In this document: in pieces, positions 1 to 9,036 of the stretch | How positions within the stretch are numbered: the stretch's first letter is position 1 | How the letters are laid out: each line of letters starts with the position of its first letter | Assembly: GCF_006861775.1 (NCBI RefSeq) | Contig: NZ_VDGG01000003.1 | Location: 62,001-126,000 of the forward strand | Source of the DNA: Psychrobacillus soli | GTDB lineage: Bacteria; Bacillota; Bacilli; Bacillales_A; Planococcaceae | DNA length: 64,000 bases | Direction of reading: 5' to 3' | Notes under the pieces: model-generated | Databases searched by the model: none | Told to the model about the DNA's origin: nothing | Seen by the model: only the letters and a program-made list of their open reading frames with translations | Program-made: the position numbers and the translations under genes

Positions 1-381
1 AGGTACGTTTTCCTCTGGCTCATCATTATTTCCACAAGCATCGTTGATGATAGTAGTATTGTTGCAAGTGTGATGTGTTTTTTTGTTCTCATGTACATTC
101 TCCTCTCAAGAGAAAAAGCACTAAAAAATGTTGAAATTCCAGTTGCAGAAGAGATGTTGGAACAATCGATTCAACAGAATATAGAGTTTTTAGTACTTAT
201 AGCGGGATCTTTTGAGGAAACGGAGGAAGCTGCAGAAACGGAATTAATCAAATGGAGTAAACAAGTCGGTGAACAACAAGCGGCTTTATTTACCCAATTT
301 TCAACGATAATAAAACCATATGCTAAAAACCGTTTATGGAAGATAAAAGCGATTTCTCGTAAAGGGAAGTCGTTTTTTTAA
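1..381 (+). CDS. Uncharacterised membrane protein, 5' part outside window
   Basis: The reading frame is open from base 1, so the gene begins upstream of the window; an internal ATG at 70 is unlikely to be the real start because the open frame continues upstream of it. The visible 126 residues begin with hydrophobic stretches (about residues 3-14 and 22-38) that look like the last one or two membrane segments, followed by a mostly charged, helical cytoplasmic tail rich in Glu and Lys. I do not recognise the family. The gene ends 196 bases before the beta-oxidation operon and no clear terminator lies between them. Confidence 0.55.
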   Translation, partial: RYVFLWLIIISTSIVDDSSIVASVMCFFVLMYILLSREKALKNVEIPVAEEMLEQSIQQNIEFLVLIAGSFEETEEAAETELIKWSKQVGEQQAALFTQFSTIIKPYAKNRLWKIKAISRKGKSFF

Positions 382-483
382 TAAAGAAAGTAAAGCACAC
401 CAATAAAACTTCGAAGGGACAGATATTTTAGGCATTACAAACATACAGTAAAAAATGATCGTTTTCATTCAAAATTTAAACAA

Positions 484-511
484 TGTTCAAAAAATCATTT
501 ACTTTTATAAT
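484..511 (+). promoter_or_regulatory. Probable promoter of the beta-oxidation operon
   Basis: A perfect TATAAT at 506-511 is preceded 16 bases upstream by TGTTCA, a weak -35. It lies about 65 bases before the TTG start at 578. Only the -10 is convincing. A TetR operator could not be placed with confidence. Confidence 0.35.
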
Positions 512-577
512 GGAAGAAGTATAATGTATTTAAAAATTAAATTTTCAGAATATTATTGTGAGGGAGGTTGAATTATT

Positions 578-1729
578 TTGGTGAGGGCTTCTTTTATAAC
601 AGATGAACAGGAGTTATTTCGAAAGTCTTTGCGAAAAATGCTAGATAAAGAGGCGTACCCTTTTTATGATGAATGGGAAGCGAATCGAGCTATTCCTAGG
701 GATTTTTGGTTGAAAATGGGGGAGAATGGATTTTTATGCCCGTGGGTAGAGGAAGCTTATGGGGGACTTGGGCTTGATTTTTCGTATTCGATGATTTTGA
801 TTGAGGAGTTAGAACGAGTAGGACAGGGGTTAGCAAGTGGAATGTGCCTTCACTCTGATATTGTAAGCCCTTACATATCGACCCTTGGTACGGAAGTCCA
901 GAAGCAAAAATGGCTTCCTGGCTGTGTAAGTGGTGACTTAATTACCGCAATTGGGATGACGGAGCCTGGTGTTGGATCCGATTTAGCGGGAGTGAAGACG
1001 ACTGCTCGAAAAGACGGAGACACCTATATATTAAATGGTGAGAAGACATTTATAACAAATGGTCTAACAGCAGATATTGCGGTTATTGTGTGTAAAACGG
1101 ATCCAGATGCTGTACCCGCACATAGAGGGATTAGTTTGCTCGTTGTGGAGAAAGGGATGGAAGGTTTTAAGTATGGAAAGAAACTCGATAAAATCGGCAT
1201 GCATAGTGGCGATACCGGGGAATTGATATTAGAAGATGTGAAAGTTCCCGTAGCAAACTTGCTCGGGGAAGAAGGCAAAGGATTTTATTATCTCATGCAA
1301 AACTTGCAGCAAGAGCGTCTAGTCGTCGCGATTCAATGCCAAATCGAAGCCGAAGAAATGCTTCGTATTACTATTGACTATGTAAAAAGTAGGAAAGCAT
1401 TTGGTCAATCGATTAGTAAATTTCAAAATACCCAATTTAAAATAGCAGAAATGGCAACTGAAATAGATATCGGTCGCACGTATATCAATCAGTTGACCGC
1501 TCGCCATATCGCGAACGATGACATTGTAAAAGAAGTGTCTATGGCAAAATGGTGGATTAGTGAAATGGCTAAGCGAGTGGCGGCAGAGTGCTTGCAGCTG
1601 CACGGAGGCTACGGATATATGGAAGAATACGAGATTGCGAGAAGATACCGAGATATTCCAGTAGCGAGTATTTACGCAGGAACAACCGAAATTATGAAAA
1701 CAATTATTGCGAAGAAGCTAGATTTATAA
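578..1729 (+). CDS. Acyl-CoA dehydrogenase, long-chain/isovaleryl type
   Basis: FAD-dependent alpha,beta-dehydrogenation of acyl-CoA, the first step of beta-oxidation. The 383 residues match the usual family length. The substrate/FAD motif GMTEPGVGSD is present, and the C-terminal helix carries SIYAGTTEIMK. At the position where medium- and short-chain enzymes have the catalytic Glu (YEGT) this protein has Ala367, while Glu246 in QQER matches the alternative base position of long-chain and isovaleryl-CoA dehydrogenases. The start is TTG 578 or GTG 581, both behind AGGGAGG at 561-567. It is first in the operon and is followed by a TetR regulator 18 bases downstream. Chain-length preference is inferred from the Glu position only. 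Confidence 0.88.
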   Translation: MVRASFITDEQELFRKSLRKMLDKEAYPFYDEWEANRAIPRDFWLKMGENGFLCPWVEEAYGGLGLDFSYSMILIEELERVGQGLASGMCLHSDIVSPYISTLGTEVQKQKWLPGCVSGDLITAIGMTEPGVGSDLAGVKTTARKDGDTYILNGEKTFITNGLTADIAVIVCKTDPDAVPAHRGISLLVVEKGMEGFKYGKKLDKIGMHSGDTGELILEDVKVPVANLLGEEGKGFYYLMQNLQQERLVVAIQCQIEAEEMLRITIDYVKSRKAFGQSISKFQNTQFKIAEMATEIDIGRTYINQLTARHIANDDIVKEVSMAKWWISEMAKRVAAECLQLHGGYGYMEEYEIARRYRDIPVASIYAGTTEIMKTIIAKKLDL

Positions 1730-1747
1730 AGGAAAGGAGGAATCATC

Positions 1748-2332
1748 GTGAAGCTCTCAGAAATAAAGTTACAAAAGAAAAAACAAGAAATCATCTTATC
1801 GGCTGTCAAAATAGTAAACGAAAAAGGTTATCAAGGTGCAACGATGGAGGAAATTGCTGCAGAGCTTCTTATGACGAAAGGTTCTCTCTATTACTACTTT
1901 AAAAATAAAGAAGATCTCCTTTTTCAATGTCACGAAATGGTGTTGGGGCAGGCAATTAGTGAGTTACAGGATTATTTTAATGAAAATATATCTAATGAAC
2001 AGAAACTACGCAAGATGATTGCCAATCATATCCGCTACATGATCGAAGAAAAAGAGACGTTCAATATGATTCTAAAGCCTGTCCAAACTTTTTCAAAGGA
2101 TTATCTCCATCCGATTTTACGTAAGCGAAATGAATATGCAGCGTGGTTTGACCAAGTTATCCAAAATGGGATTGCAGAAGGGGATTTCACAATAAAAGAA
2201 CCGAAAATGGCACGAATGATTTTACTTGGTTCCATGAACTGGATTCAGCAATGGTACAAACCAGATGGGGACAAGACAATAGAGGACTTACAAACGATTT
2301 ATGCAGATTATTTGTTAAAAGTTGTGAAGTAA
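1748..2332 (+). CDS. TetR-family regulator, FadR-like
   Basis: 194-residue one-domain regulator with an N-terminal helix-turn-helix; the stretch TKGSLYYYFKNKEDLL (about residues 45-60) is the classic TetR recognition-helix region. The GTG start lies 6-7 bases behind a strong GGAAAGGAGG. Its place inside a fatty-acid degradation operon suggests it represses the operon and is released by acyl-CoA, as known for FadR of Bacillus. That role is inferred from context; the ligand-binding half is too divergent to read. Confidence 0.85.
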   Translation: MKLSEIKLQKKKQEIILSAVKIVNEKGYQGATMEEIAAELLMTKGSLYYYFKNKEDLLFQCHEMVLGQAISELQDYFNENISNEQKLRKMIANHIRYMIEEKETFNMILKPVQTFSKDYLHPILRKRNEYAAWFDQVIQNGIAEGDFTIKEPKMARMILLGSMNWIQQWYKPDGDKTIEDLQTIYADYLLKVVK

Positions 2333-2366
2333 ATGACACCATATAAAACAAAAGGGGATCTGATAT

Positions 2367-3863
2367 ATGTTCGTTACGGAAAAATTGGCACTCCATGCAA
2401 AAGAGCAACCTGACCATTTCATTACACAGTTTAATGGTAGAAAAATAACGTACTCCGTATTCTATGAACAAGCTAAGAGATTAGCTGGTTATTTTCAAGC
2501 AAAAGGCTACAAACAAGAAGATATTATTGCAGTTTACTTGAATAACTCAGACTTTTTTCTAGTTTGTTATTATGCATGTCAGCTTGGTGGATTTAGCGTA
2601 ATGCCTGTAAATACAAAGCTTGCTGCTCCTGAAGTGGACTACATATTCACGCATTCAGAAGCAAAAGCGCTTATTTATGGAACGGATATGGAGCCGATTT
2701 TGAATGAAATCCCTGAAACATTTGCAAAATTTCAAGATACACTTGTAGTAGGAGAAAGGGAAGGGTTAATCGAGATATTAGCAGATGCGGCTATTACTTT
2801 CGAAGAAGTGATCGAGAGCGAGGAACGGACGAGCGTCGTTTTTTATACTTCCGGTACAACTGGTAAACCAAAAGGCGTTCTGTTAACAGCAAGCAATGTG
2901 AGAGCAGCAGCACAAATATGGGGGGAAGCAATGGAACTAAACTCCCAAGATCGCATGCAAATAGTCGCTCCACTATTTCACTGTGCAGCGAGTCATGTTT
3001 TTAGTATTCCTGTCATTTATGCTGGTGGAACGATTGTTATTGAAGAAGGATTTTCTCCTGAGCGAGCTTTAAATACGATGGAACAAGAGGATATTACGAT
3101 ATTCTTTGGCGTTCCTGCGATGTACAGTATTTTATTGAATACACCAAAAATGGAAAACTTACAATTACCTCAACTTCGACTATTTACTTACGGAGCAGCT
3201 CCAATGCCATATGAATTAATTCGAAAGGTTAAAGCATTATATCCAGATGTGAAAGTTCAAAACTTATACGGTCAAACAGAAAATTCTCCGGCCGCTACGA
3301 CGCTAAAAGATCATCACGCATTAGAAAAAGTTGGATCAGTAGGAGAACCGCTCCCGCAAACGCAAGTACAGGTAGTAGATGAATTTGGGGAGCCCCTACC
3401 TGTTGGTCAAGTAGGAGAAATCGTTACAAAAGGTCCGCAAGTGATGAAAGGTTATTTGAAAAATGAAGAGGCAACAAGAAGGGCGATTCAAAACGGCTGG
3501 CTCTATACCGGTGACTTAGGACGTTTTGATGAAGACGGCCTGCTTTATATCGTGGATCGAAAAAAAGACATGATTATCCGGGCAGGGGAAAATGTATATC
3601 CGGTGGAAGTAGAAGAAGTGCTATACCAAATTCCCGAACTTTTAGAAGCAGCAGTAGTTGGAATTCCACATACTGTTTACGGAGAAGTTCCAAAAGCTTT
3701 TGTTGTGTTAAAAGAAGGGCGGACACTTGCAGAAGAAGCTATTATTTCTTTTTGTTCGAAACGATTGGCAAAATATAAATTACCGGAAGAAGTTGTATTC
3801 ATCGATACTCTACCTAGAAATGCAAGTGGAAAAGTGTTGAAAACAGCTCTTCGAAAAGAATAA
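2367..3863 (+). CDS. Acyl-CoA synthetase (AMP-forming, class I adenylate-forming)
   Basis: Activates a carboxylic acid to its CoA thioester through an acyl-adenylate. The 498 residues show the phosphate-binding motif YTSGTTGKPKG (160-170), YGQTE, YTGDLGRFDEDG and RKKDMIIRAGENVYP, and the C-terminal catalytic Lys489 in RNASGK. The length fits the shorter medium/long-chain ligase group. The ATG lies behind AAAAGGGG. It sits 34 bases after the TetR gene and 12 bases before the thiolase, so it is almost certainly cotranscribed and supplies acyl-CoA to the neighbouring dehydrogenase. Chain length cannot be read from the sequence. Confidence 0.88.
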   Translation: MFVTEKLALHAKEQPDHFITQFNGRKITYSVFYEQAKRLAGYFQAKGYKQEDIIAVYLNNSDFFLVCYYACQLGGFSVMPVNTKLAAPEVDYIFTHSEAKALIYGTDMEPILNEIPETFAKFQDTLVVGEREGLIEILADAAITFEEVIESEERTSVVFYTSGTTGKPKGVLLTASNVRAAAQIWGEAMELNSQDRMQIVAPLFHCAASHVFSIPVIYAGGTIVIEEGFSPERALNTMEQEDITIFFGVPAMYSILLNTPKMENLQLPQLRLFTYGAAPMPYELIRKVKALYPDVKVQNLYGQTENSPAATTLKDHHALEKVGSVGEPLPQTQVQVVDEFGEPLPVGQVGEIVTKGPQVMKGYLKNEEATRRAIQNGWLYTGDLGRFDEDGLLYIVDRKKDMIIRAGENVYPVEVEEVLYQIPELLEAAVVGIPHTVYGEVPKAFVVLKEGRTLAEEAIISFCSKRLAKYKLPEEVVFIDTLPRNASGKVLKTALRKE

Positions 3864-3875
3864 GGGGGAAAAGAA

Positions 3876-5057
3876 ATGAGTTCAGTTTATATTGTAGATG
3901 GGGCAAGAACAGCTTTTACTAGTTTTGGAGGTTCTTTTGCACAAGTGAAAGCAGATGATTTAGGTGCTGCGACAGCAATTGAGGCGTTAAAACGCTCGAA
4001 AGTGGATGCTACTCAAGTCGATCATGTTATTTATGGAAATGTTATTCACTCCAGTACAAATGCTTCCTTTTTATCACGGCATATTGGCTTGAAAGCAGGT
4101 GTGCCTGTGGAAGTTCCTGCATATAATGTGAATCGTTTATGTGGTTCTGGATCACAGTCGGTCGTTTCTGCGGCGCAATTGATTTTATTGAACGAAGCAG
4201 AAATTGTTTTAGCTGGTGGAGCAGAAAATATGTCGATGGCTCCTTACTCCAATTTCAACGCACGGTTTAATGCTTCGAAAATGGGCTCCGTTGCGTATGA
4301 AGATATGGTGCTTTCCACGCTTACGGATGAATATGTCGGCAGTGGTATGGGAATGACGGCAGAAAAACTGGCAGACCAATATGAAATAACGCGCGAGGAA
4401 CAAGATGCATTCGCACTACTAAGTCAAAAGCGAGCAGGGACAGCTCGGGAAAATGGTGTTTTTGCAAAAGAGATTGTCGCTGTAGAAGTTCCGACTCGAA
4501 AAGGAACGGTAATTGTATCACAAGATGAACATATAAAATCTGATGTTACAGCGGAAAAATTAGCGTCGTTGAGACCTTCATTTAAAAAAGATGGAACAGT
4601 GACGCCTGGTAACGCAAGCGGAATAAATGATGGTGCAGCTTCTGTCATTGTGGCTAGTGAAAAAGCAGTAAATGAAAATGGACTAAAGCCGATTGCTAAA
4701 ATCGTTTCTTGGAGTGTCGCTGGAGTGGATCCTTCGATTATGGGAATTGGTCCAGTGCCAGCTATTAGACAAGCGTTGGAAAAAGCAGAACTTCGTTTAG
4801 AGGATATGGATTTGATCGAAGTGAATGAAGCATTTGCTGCTCAATATTTATCCGTTGAAAAAGAATTAGGACTAGATCGAGACAAGACAAATGTCAATGG
4901 CGGTGCAATTGCTCTAGGCCATCCTGTTGGGGCAAGTGGAACGCGGATCCTTCTTTCCTTAGCATATGAGTTGAAAAATAGAGGGTTGAAATACGGTGTA
5001 GCAAGTTTATGTATCGGTGGTGGGCAAGGGATTGCAGTTGTAATTGAGCGAGTATAA
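3876..5057 (+). CDS. Acetyl-CoA C-acyltransferase (thiolase)
   Basis: Thiolytic cleavage of 3-ketoacyl-CoA, or the reverse condensation. All three catalytic positions are visible: Cys89 in NRLCGSGSQ, His349 in [10 protein letters not shown] and Cys379 in CIGGGQG. The 393 residues equal the standard length. The start ATG follows AAGGGGGAAAAG. It is the last carbon-chain-shortening step of the operon. A degradative thiolase is more likely than a biosynthetic acetoacetyl-CoA thiolase because of the neighbours, but the two cannot be separated by motif alone. Confidence 0.9.
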   Translation: MSSVYIVDGARTAFTSFGGSFAQVKADDLGAATAIEALKRSKVDATQVDHVIYGNVIHSSTNASFLSRHIGLKAGVPVEVPAYNVNRLCGSGSQSVVSAAQLILLNEAEIVLAGGAENMSMAPYSNFNARFNASKMGSVAYEDMVLSTLTDEYVGSGMGMTAEKLADQYEITREEQDAFALLSQKRAGTARENGVFAKEIVAVEVPTRKGTVIVSQDEHIKSDVTAEKLASLRPSFKKDGTVTPGNASGINDGAASVIVASEKAVNENGLKPIAKIVSWSVAGVDPSIMGIGPVPAIRQALEKAELRLEDMDLIEVNEAFAAQYLSVEKELGLDRDKTNVNGGAIALGHPVGASGTRILLSLAYELKNRGLKYGVASLCIGGGQGIAVVIERV

Positions 5058-5072
5058 GGAGGAAAGCTGAAT

Positions 5073-5993
5073 ATGTTCTCTAAGTTAAAACTTCCAGTTA
5101 TCGTAGCACCAATGTTTTTAGTATCTAGCATAGAATCAGTTATTGCATCCTGTCGTAATGGGGTTGTTGGGTCGATTCCACTACTCAATGCACGGACGCC
5201 GGAGAAATGTGAAGAGATGCTAGCGGAATTAAAGGCGGCTCTACCAACTGAACCATGGGCGGTGAATTTCATTGCGCATAAAACGAATAAGCGACATGAA
5301 ATCGATCTGGAATTAATACGCAAATATGAGCCACCGATAGTTATTGTTTCTTTAGGGCATCCTGGAGCAGTTACAGAAGTAGTACATGCGTATGGTGGGT
5401 TAGTGTTTTCGGATGTCATCACGGTAAAGCATGCGAAGAAAGCTGTAGAAGCTGGTGTTGATGGGCTTATATTAGTATGTGCAGGCGCAGGGGGACACGC
5501 GGGAACATTAAATCCATTTGCATTTTTAGATGCTGTTCGAGAGTTTTGGAAAGGCTACATTGTGTTGGCAGGTGGAATTTCAAGCGGGAAAGATATATTA
5601 GCAGCTCAACTTATGGGTGCAGATTTTGCTTATATGGGAACAAAATTTATACCAGCGGAGGAAAGTGTAGCATTCCCTGCCTATAAAGAGATGCTTGTCG
5701 ATTCAACGATTGCGGATATTTTGTATACGGACTCATTTAGCGGGGTAAATGCGAATTATTTAATTCCTAGTTTAGTAAAAAATAATATTGATCCTGCAAG
5801 TCTTAAGCCACGTGATACGGTAGATTTATCTCATATGGTTGATGTAAAGGCTTGGCGAGATATATGGTCAGCAGGTCACGGCGTAACAACGATTAAAGCG
5901 GTTGAAAGTACAGCAGTTATTGTTGACCGGCTTGTGAAGGAATATGAAGAAGCGAAAAAGGGTGTAAACGTTCAAGAGGAGTTGAGCAGATGA
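5073..5993 (+). CDS. Nitronate monooxygenase / FabK-like flavoprotein
   Basis: 306-residue TIM-barrel FMN protein of the 2-nitropropane dioxygenase family. The N-terminus reads [12 protein letters not shown], and AGAGGHAG carries the conserved His142; LAGGISSG and [10 protein letters not shown] are the phosphate-binding strands. The family includes nitronate monooxygenases and the enoyl-ACP reductase FabK. It lies between thiolase and hydroxyacyl-CoA dehydrogenase, and its stop overlaps the next start (ATGA at 5990-5993), so its product is probably made together with them. A role in detoxification or in reduction of unusual enoyl intermediates is inference. Confidence 0.78.
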   Translation: MFSKLKLPVIVAPMFLVSSIESVIASCRNGVVGSIPLLNARTPEKCEEMLAELKAALPTEPWAVNFIAHKTNKRHEIDLELIRKYEPPIVIVSLGHPGAVTEVVHAYGGLVFSDVITVKHAKKAVEAGVDGLILVCAGAGGHAGTLNPFAFLDAVREFWKGYIVLAGGISSGKDILAAQLMGADFAYMGTKFIPAEESVAFPAYKEMLVDSTIADILYTDSFSGVNANYLIPSLVKNNIDPASLKPRDTVDLSHMVDVKAWRDIWSAGHGVTTIKAVESTAVIVDRLVKEYEEAKKGVNVQEELSR

Positions 5994-6829
5994 ACATAGG
6001 GGTTTTAGGCTCTGGTACGATGGGAAATGGGATCGCGCAAGTGATGGCAGATGCAGGTCACAACGTTGTATTATGCGATGCAAATGAGGAAGCACTAGTC
6101 CGAGCAGAGCAAACAATGCATACAAATATAGAAAGAGTGTACAACAAGCAAGGCAAGGATTTAAGCGCCATAGATAAAGTGTTTGAGAGAATTACGTTCA
6201 CAACAGAGCTACCACTATTAAAAGATTTGGATGTTGTGATTGAGGCTATCATTGAAAATATGGAAGTAAAGAAAAAAGTATTTGCAGAGTTAGGGGCATT
6301 GTTGAATGAAAAAGCAATTATTGCATCTAATACATCTGGACTAAGCATAACTGAATTAGCTACTGCAGCTGAACGACCAGCAAAAGTAATCGGAATGCAT
6401 TTCTTTAATCCAGTTCCTGTGATGAAGCTAGTCGAAATTGTCCGTGGATCGGATACTTCGGATGAAACATTTGAAGTTGTCACTAGTTTAGTAAAATCAA
6501 TTGGTAAAGAGAGTATATCCATTGTGGATGCACCGTTATTTGTTGTGAACCGAATTTTAGTTCCATTGATAAATGAAGCGATTTTTGTGCTCGGTGAAGG
6601 GATCGCTTCCGCAGAGGATATCGATAAAGGGATGATGCTCGGTGCAAATCATCCAATCGGACCACTGTCACTCGCTGATTTAATCGGACTAGATACGATG
6701 CTGTTCGTTGCAGAAACATTATTGGAAGAAACAGGCGACTCGAAATATCGAGTACCGCCGTTATTGCGCAAAAAAGTCCGTGCTGGGCATTTAGGAAGAA
6801 AAAGTGGAAGAGGATTTTACGAGTATTAA
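5990..6829 (+). CDS. 3-hydroxyacyl-CoA (3-hydroxybutyryl-CoA) dehydrogenase
   Basis: NAD-dependent oxidation of 3-hydroxyacyl-CoA. The Rossmann motif GSGTMGNG begins at residue 7, the catalytic His137 lies in GMHFFNP, and the C-terminal helical domain ends with GRKSGRGFYEY, typical of the 280-residue stand-alone enzyme. The start overlaps the preceding stop by four bases (ATGA). It is the last gene of the operon and is followed after 3 bases by a strong terminator. No enoyl-CoA hydratase gene is present in this operon. Confidence 0.92.
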   Translation: MNIGVLGSGTMGNGIAQVMADAGHNVVLCDANEEALVRAEQTMHTNIERVYNKQGKDLSAIDKVFERITFTTELPLLKDLDVVIEAIIENMEVKKKVFAELGALLNEKAIIASNTSGLSITELATAAERPAKVIGMHFFNPVPVMKLVEIVRGSDTSDETFEVVTSLVKSIGKESISIVDAPLFVVNRILVPLINEAIFVLGEGIASAEDIDKGMMLGANHPIGPLSLADLIGLDTMLFVAETLLEETGDSKYRVPPLLRKKVRAGHLGRKSGRGFYEY

Positions 6830-6831
6830 TA

Positions 6832-6877
6832 AAAAGCCAGGAGAAAAGTGAATCGACTTTTCTCCTGGCTTTTTTTG
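6832..6877 (+). terminator. Rho-independent terminator of the beta-oxidation operon
   Basis: Stem AAAGCCAGGAGAAAAGT pairs with ACTTTTCTCCTGGCTTT around a short loop and is followed by a run of T. It begins right after the TAA at 6829. Confidence 0.95.
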
Positions 6878-7286
6878 TGTTATGAAATGAAGGGATTATT
6901 ACAGGACTGTTACTGGTGCCAGGCACCAGTAACGGTCCTGTAATAATAAAATCATAGTTTTGAGTATTTTTACATCGAAATATTTTTTGATAATTCTGAT
7001 ATAAAATGATTAAAAAGTACTAGTTTTATTTGAGGATTATGGATTTTTGCTTTTTAGTTGAATATTTCAGAAAACGATATGAAAAAAGTGTCAAATAGTT
7101 TTCATTATTAAAATGATGTGACATAAGTCCTTGAGTTTATGGAACTAAGTAATTTTTTTTGTAAATTATGTAACTTTGACGTTCGCAACTAGTAATGTTA
7201 TTTATTATATTAAAGGAAAAGTTAGGAATTTATTTTTGCATATATATCCAGTTATTTTGCTCTCTAAATAGACTTTTTTAAATTAT
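6877..7286. other. AT-rich intergenic stretch, about 410 bases
   Basis: It contains one palindromic repeat (6895-6947). The rest is very AT-rich, with no open frame that has a ribosome binding site and no recognisable structured RNA. A promoter for the small membrane protein at 7287 probably lies here, but none stands out. Confidence 0.5.
6895..6947. repeat. GGTGCC-core palindrome, copy 1
   Basis: 53-bp inverted repeat centred on A6921. The 26-base arms are complementary except for one T:G pair at 6908/6934. Core GGTGCC-A-GGCACC, arm begins ATTATTACAGGACTG. First of nine copies in the window. Confidence 0.95.
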
Positions 7287-7646
7287 TTGTTTTTAATGAA
7301 TAGTTTAGGTTTATTAATCTTTATTGTCACTTTTATACGTTTTTATTTTCTCTTGCGTAATGGACATTACCGTAAAGATTCAAAAAAAGATGAAATAAGA
7401 AGCAAATTTGAGACAACTTCGTATATTCCAGCGGCAATTATTGCCGGTATAGGTATTGTTTTTATCATCCAATATGTGGCTAGGAACTCGGCACTAGCTG
7501 ATTTAAATGGAATGCTTTTTATTGTAATTGGAATTTCTTTGTTTTTTGTCATGCTTTTTATTTTACCTGAGCAGCTTGTGATATTGTATTGTAAATTTCG
7601 ATATAAAAGCTTTAATTTTAACGAACGTGGTTATTTGAATAAGTAG
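7287..7646 (+). CDS. Small membrane protein, unknown
   Basis: 119 residues with three apparent membrane segments (about 5-22, 48-66, 76-95) and a basic C-terminus. The track start is TTG 7287, but ATG 7296 is equally possible; neither has a good ribosome binding site, which lowers confidence in the N-terminus. The arrangement recalls small Bacillus DUF4181-type membrane proteins, but this is only an impression. It is followed 23 bases later by the DUF5085-like pair and may be cotranscribed. Confidence 0.5.
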   Translation: MFLMNSLGLLIFIVTFIRFYFLLRNGHYRKDSKKDEIRSKFETTSYIPAAIIAGIGIVFIIQYVARNSALADLNGMLFIVIGISLFFVMLFILPEQLVILYCKFRYKSFNFNERGYLNK

Positions 7647-7669
7647 GTTATTTGGAAGGGTGAATGAGG

Positions 7670-8128
7670 ATGGGAATTGAAATGTGTTCATTAGTTTTTG
7701 AGAATGTGTTGATGTATGAAGTGGAGCAGAAAAAAGCGGATTGGCAGGAAAGTATTTATATGCTAGAGGATTATACGCTAAACAAGGACGTCTATCGAAA
7801 TGGGCCGTTATGCTTTTCGTTTGAGCAAAGTCCGACAGATGAAAAGTCAGGTCGATTTACATATTATTTACCTATCAGTAGTCCGGTAGTTCTTTCGGAT
7901 GAAGGGGATTTTTCCTTTCAAGATGTGTTGGTGTTAGAGCGGGCATTGGTACTACGACAGGCAGATCAAGAAATGGATTTTTATGCTGCTTATGAAAAAA
8001 TAAAATCGTATGCAAATGCTAGAGGCATAAAACTAGCGGATACGTATTATTGTGTGTTATTGGAAGTGTACGGCGATTATATAATCGATTTGTATGTACC
8101 AGTAATTGGGCAGGGTGATGAGGAATGA
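7670..8128 (+). CDS. DUF5085-like protein, first of a pair
   Basis: 152-residue soluble protein without signal peptide. It shows alternating short beta strands and acidic helices and shares a general plan with the next gene. I believe it belongs to the DUF5085 family, which in Bacillus is often found beside LXG toxin/type VII secretion genes; that is a recollection, not a search. ATG 7670 is preferred over ATG 7664 because GGAAGGGTGA at 7654-7663 would touch the latter. Its stop overlaps the next start (ATGA). No toxin or WXG gene is visible nearby. Confidence 0.5.
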   Translation: MGIEMCSLVFENVLMYEVEQKKADWQESIYMLEDYTLNKDVYRNGPLCFSFEQSPTDEKSGRFTYYLPISSPVVLSDEGDFSFQDVLVLERALVLRQADQEMDFYAAYEKIKSYANARGIKLADTYYCVLLEVYGDYIIDLYVPVIGQGDEE

Positions 8129-8571
8129 TTGTAGAAAACCATCAAATTGCTTATCGCAATGTAGCATCGAAATTGTATAATTTTCTGCCTGAGGAAATTG
8201 ATATTGCATTAAATGATTTTGATGAAATCTTAACCGAACATGGGTATCATCCAACAGGAGCGATATTTTTCTCGATTATTAGTGATCCAACTGCAGAAGT
8301 GATGACCGCTCAGATCTTCCTTCCAATTGCAGAAAGTCAGTTTTCTTTTCCTAAGGAAGTAGAAGTAAATTTCAGTAGTTATTTTAATGTCGATAACTTG
8401 CTTATGACGCGGATTACAGAAAACTATGAAGTACAATCGCAAGTAAAGTATTGGGAGTTGTTAGCCTACCTAAAAGAGCATACTATGACACAAAAAACAC
8501 CAGTATTCGTTCAGTTCAAGAAAACAAGATCTGAGCGAACGTACGCCGAAATGAGTTTAGGCGTATTGTAA
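8125..8571 (+). CDS. DUF5085-like protein, second of a pair
   Basis: 148 residues. The stretches GAIFFSIISDPTAEVMTAQI and SSYFNVDNLLMTRI look like the conserved strands of DUF5085. It overlaps the preceding gene by four bases, with ribosome binding site GATGAGG upstream, so the two are translationally coupled and probably work together. Function is unknown; the family is associated with type VII secretion effector operons, but here the pair stands alone and is closed by a terminator. Confidence 0.55.
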   Translation: MIVENHQIAYRNVASKLYNFLPEEIDIALNDFDEILTEHGYHPTGAIFFSIISDPTAEVMTAQIFLPIAESQFSFPKEVEVNFSSYFNVDNLLMTRITENYEVQSQVKYWELLAYLKEHTMTQKTPVFVQFKKTRSERTYAEMSLGVL

Positions 8572-8594
8572 AAAGGGGCAACTTGTGATGAAAA

Positions 8595-8640
8595 AAAACG
8601 CATCCCGTTCGATCTGATCGAATAGGATGCGTTTTGTATG
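8595..8640 (+). terminator. Hairpin terminator between convergent genes
   Basis: AAAACGCATCC pairs with GGATGCGTTTT, with additional pairing GTTCGAT/ATCGAA inside. T-rich on both sides, so it can serve the DUF5085 pair and the convergent small gene. Confidence 0.85.
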
Positions 8641-8649
8641 TATGATTAT

Positions 8650-8859
8650 CTATGAGGTTTGCTTTAGTATTTTAACTTTTATGCTTTCTATTTGGGCTAG
8701 GTTAATCGTATATTGGTTTTCAATACGTATAAATATAGCGCCATTTATTTCTTCTCTTTTTGCTGTCCGAATGTCTGTATTCGTCTCGATTATTAAGTGA
8801 TTTCCTCCTTTGAAAATTAGGAGAAATTTGTACTTTTTTAGTTCATGTAATTTTCCCAA
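8650..8859 (-). CDS. Small protein, unknown
   Basis: 69 residues, basic N-terminus and predicted beta strands; no membrane segment. The TTG start at 8859 is supported by a good ribosome binding site (AGGAAGGTGG, ending four bases upstream). I do not recognise the family. It is monocistronic, convergent with the DUF5085-like pair and divergent from the HEAT-repeat gene. Confidence 0.55.
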   Translation of the reverse strand: MGKLHELKKYKFLLIFKGGNHLIIETNTDIRTAKREEINGAIFIRIENQYTINLAQIESIKVKILKQTS

Positions 8860-9036
8860 TATTCCACCTTCCTTTTTTATAAGTAGTATATCATTTTTTT
8901 ACAATAATACCAAGATAAAGACTGTGAATTACAAGAGCAAGTGATCGGATAAAAATAGGAGATCCACCGAAAGTAGTATATAATGATGGGATGGCAAAGC
9001 AATGAATAGTTGAACTAAAAAAGGAGTTTGGATTAA

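Noticed and set aside
454-467. cre-like sequence on the minus strand (TGAAAACGATCATT) before the first operon
   Set aside because: Four or more mismatches to the cre consensus, including the 3' end; too weak to list.
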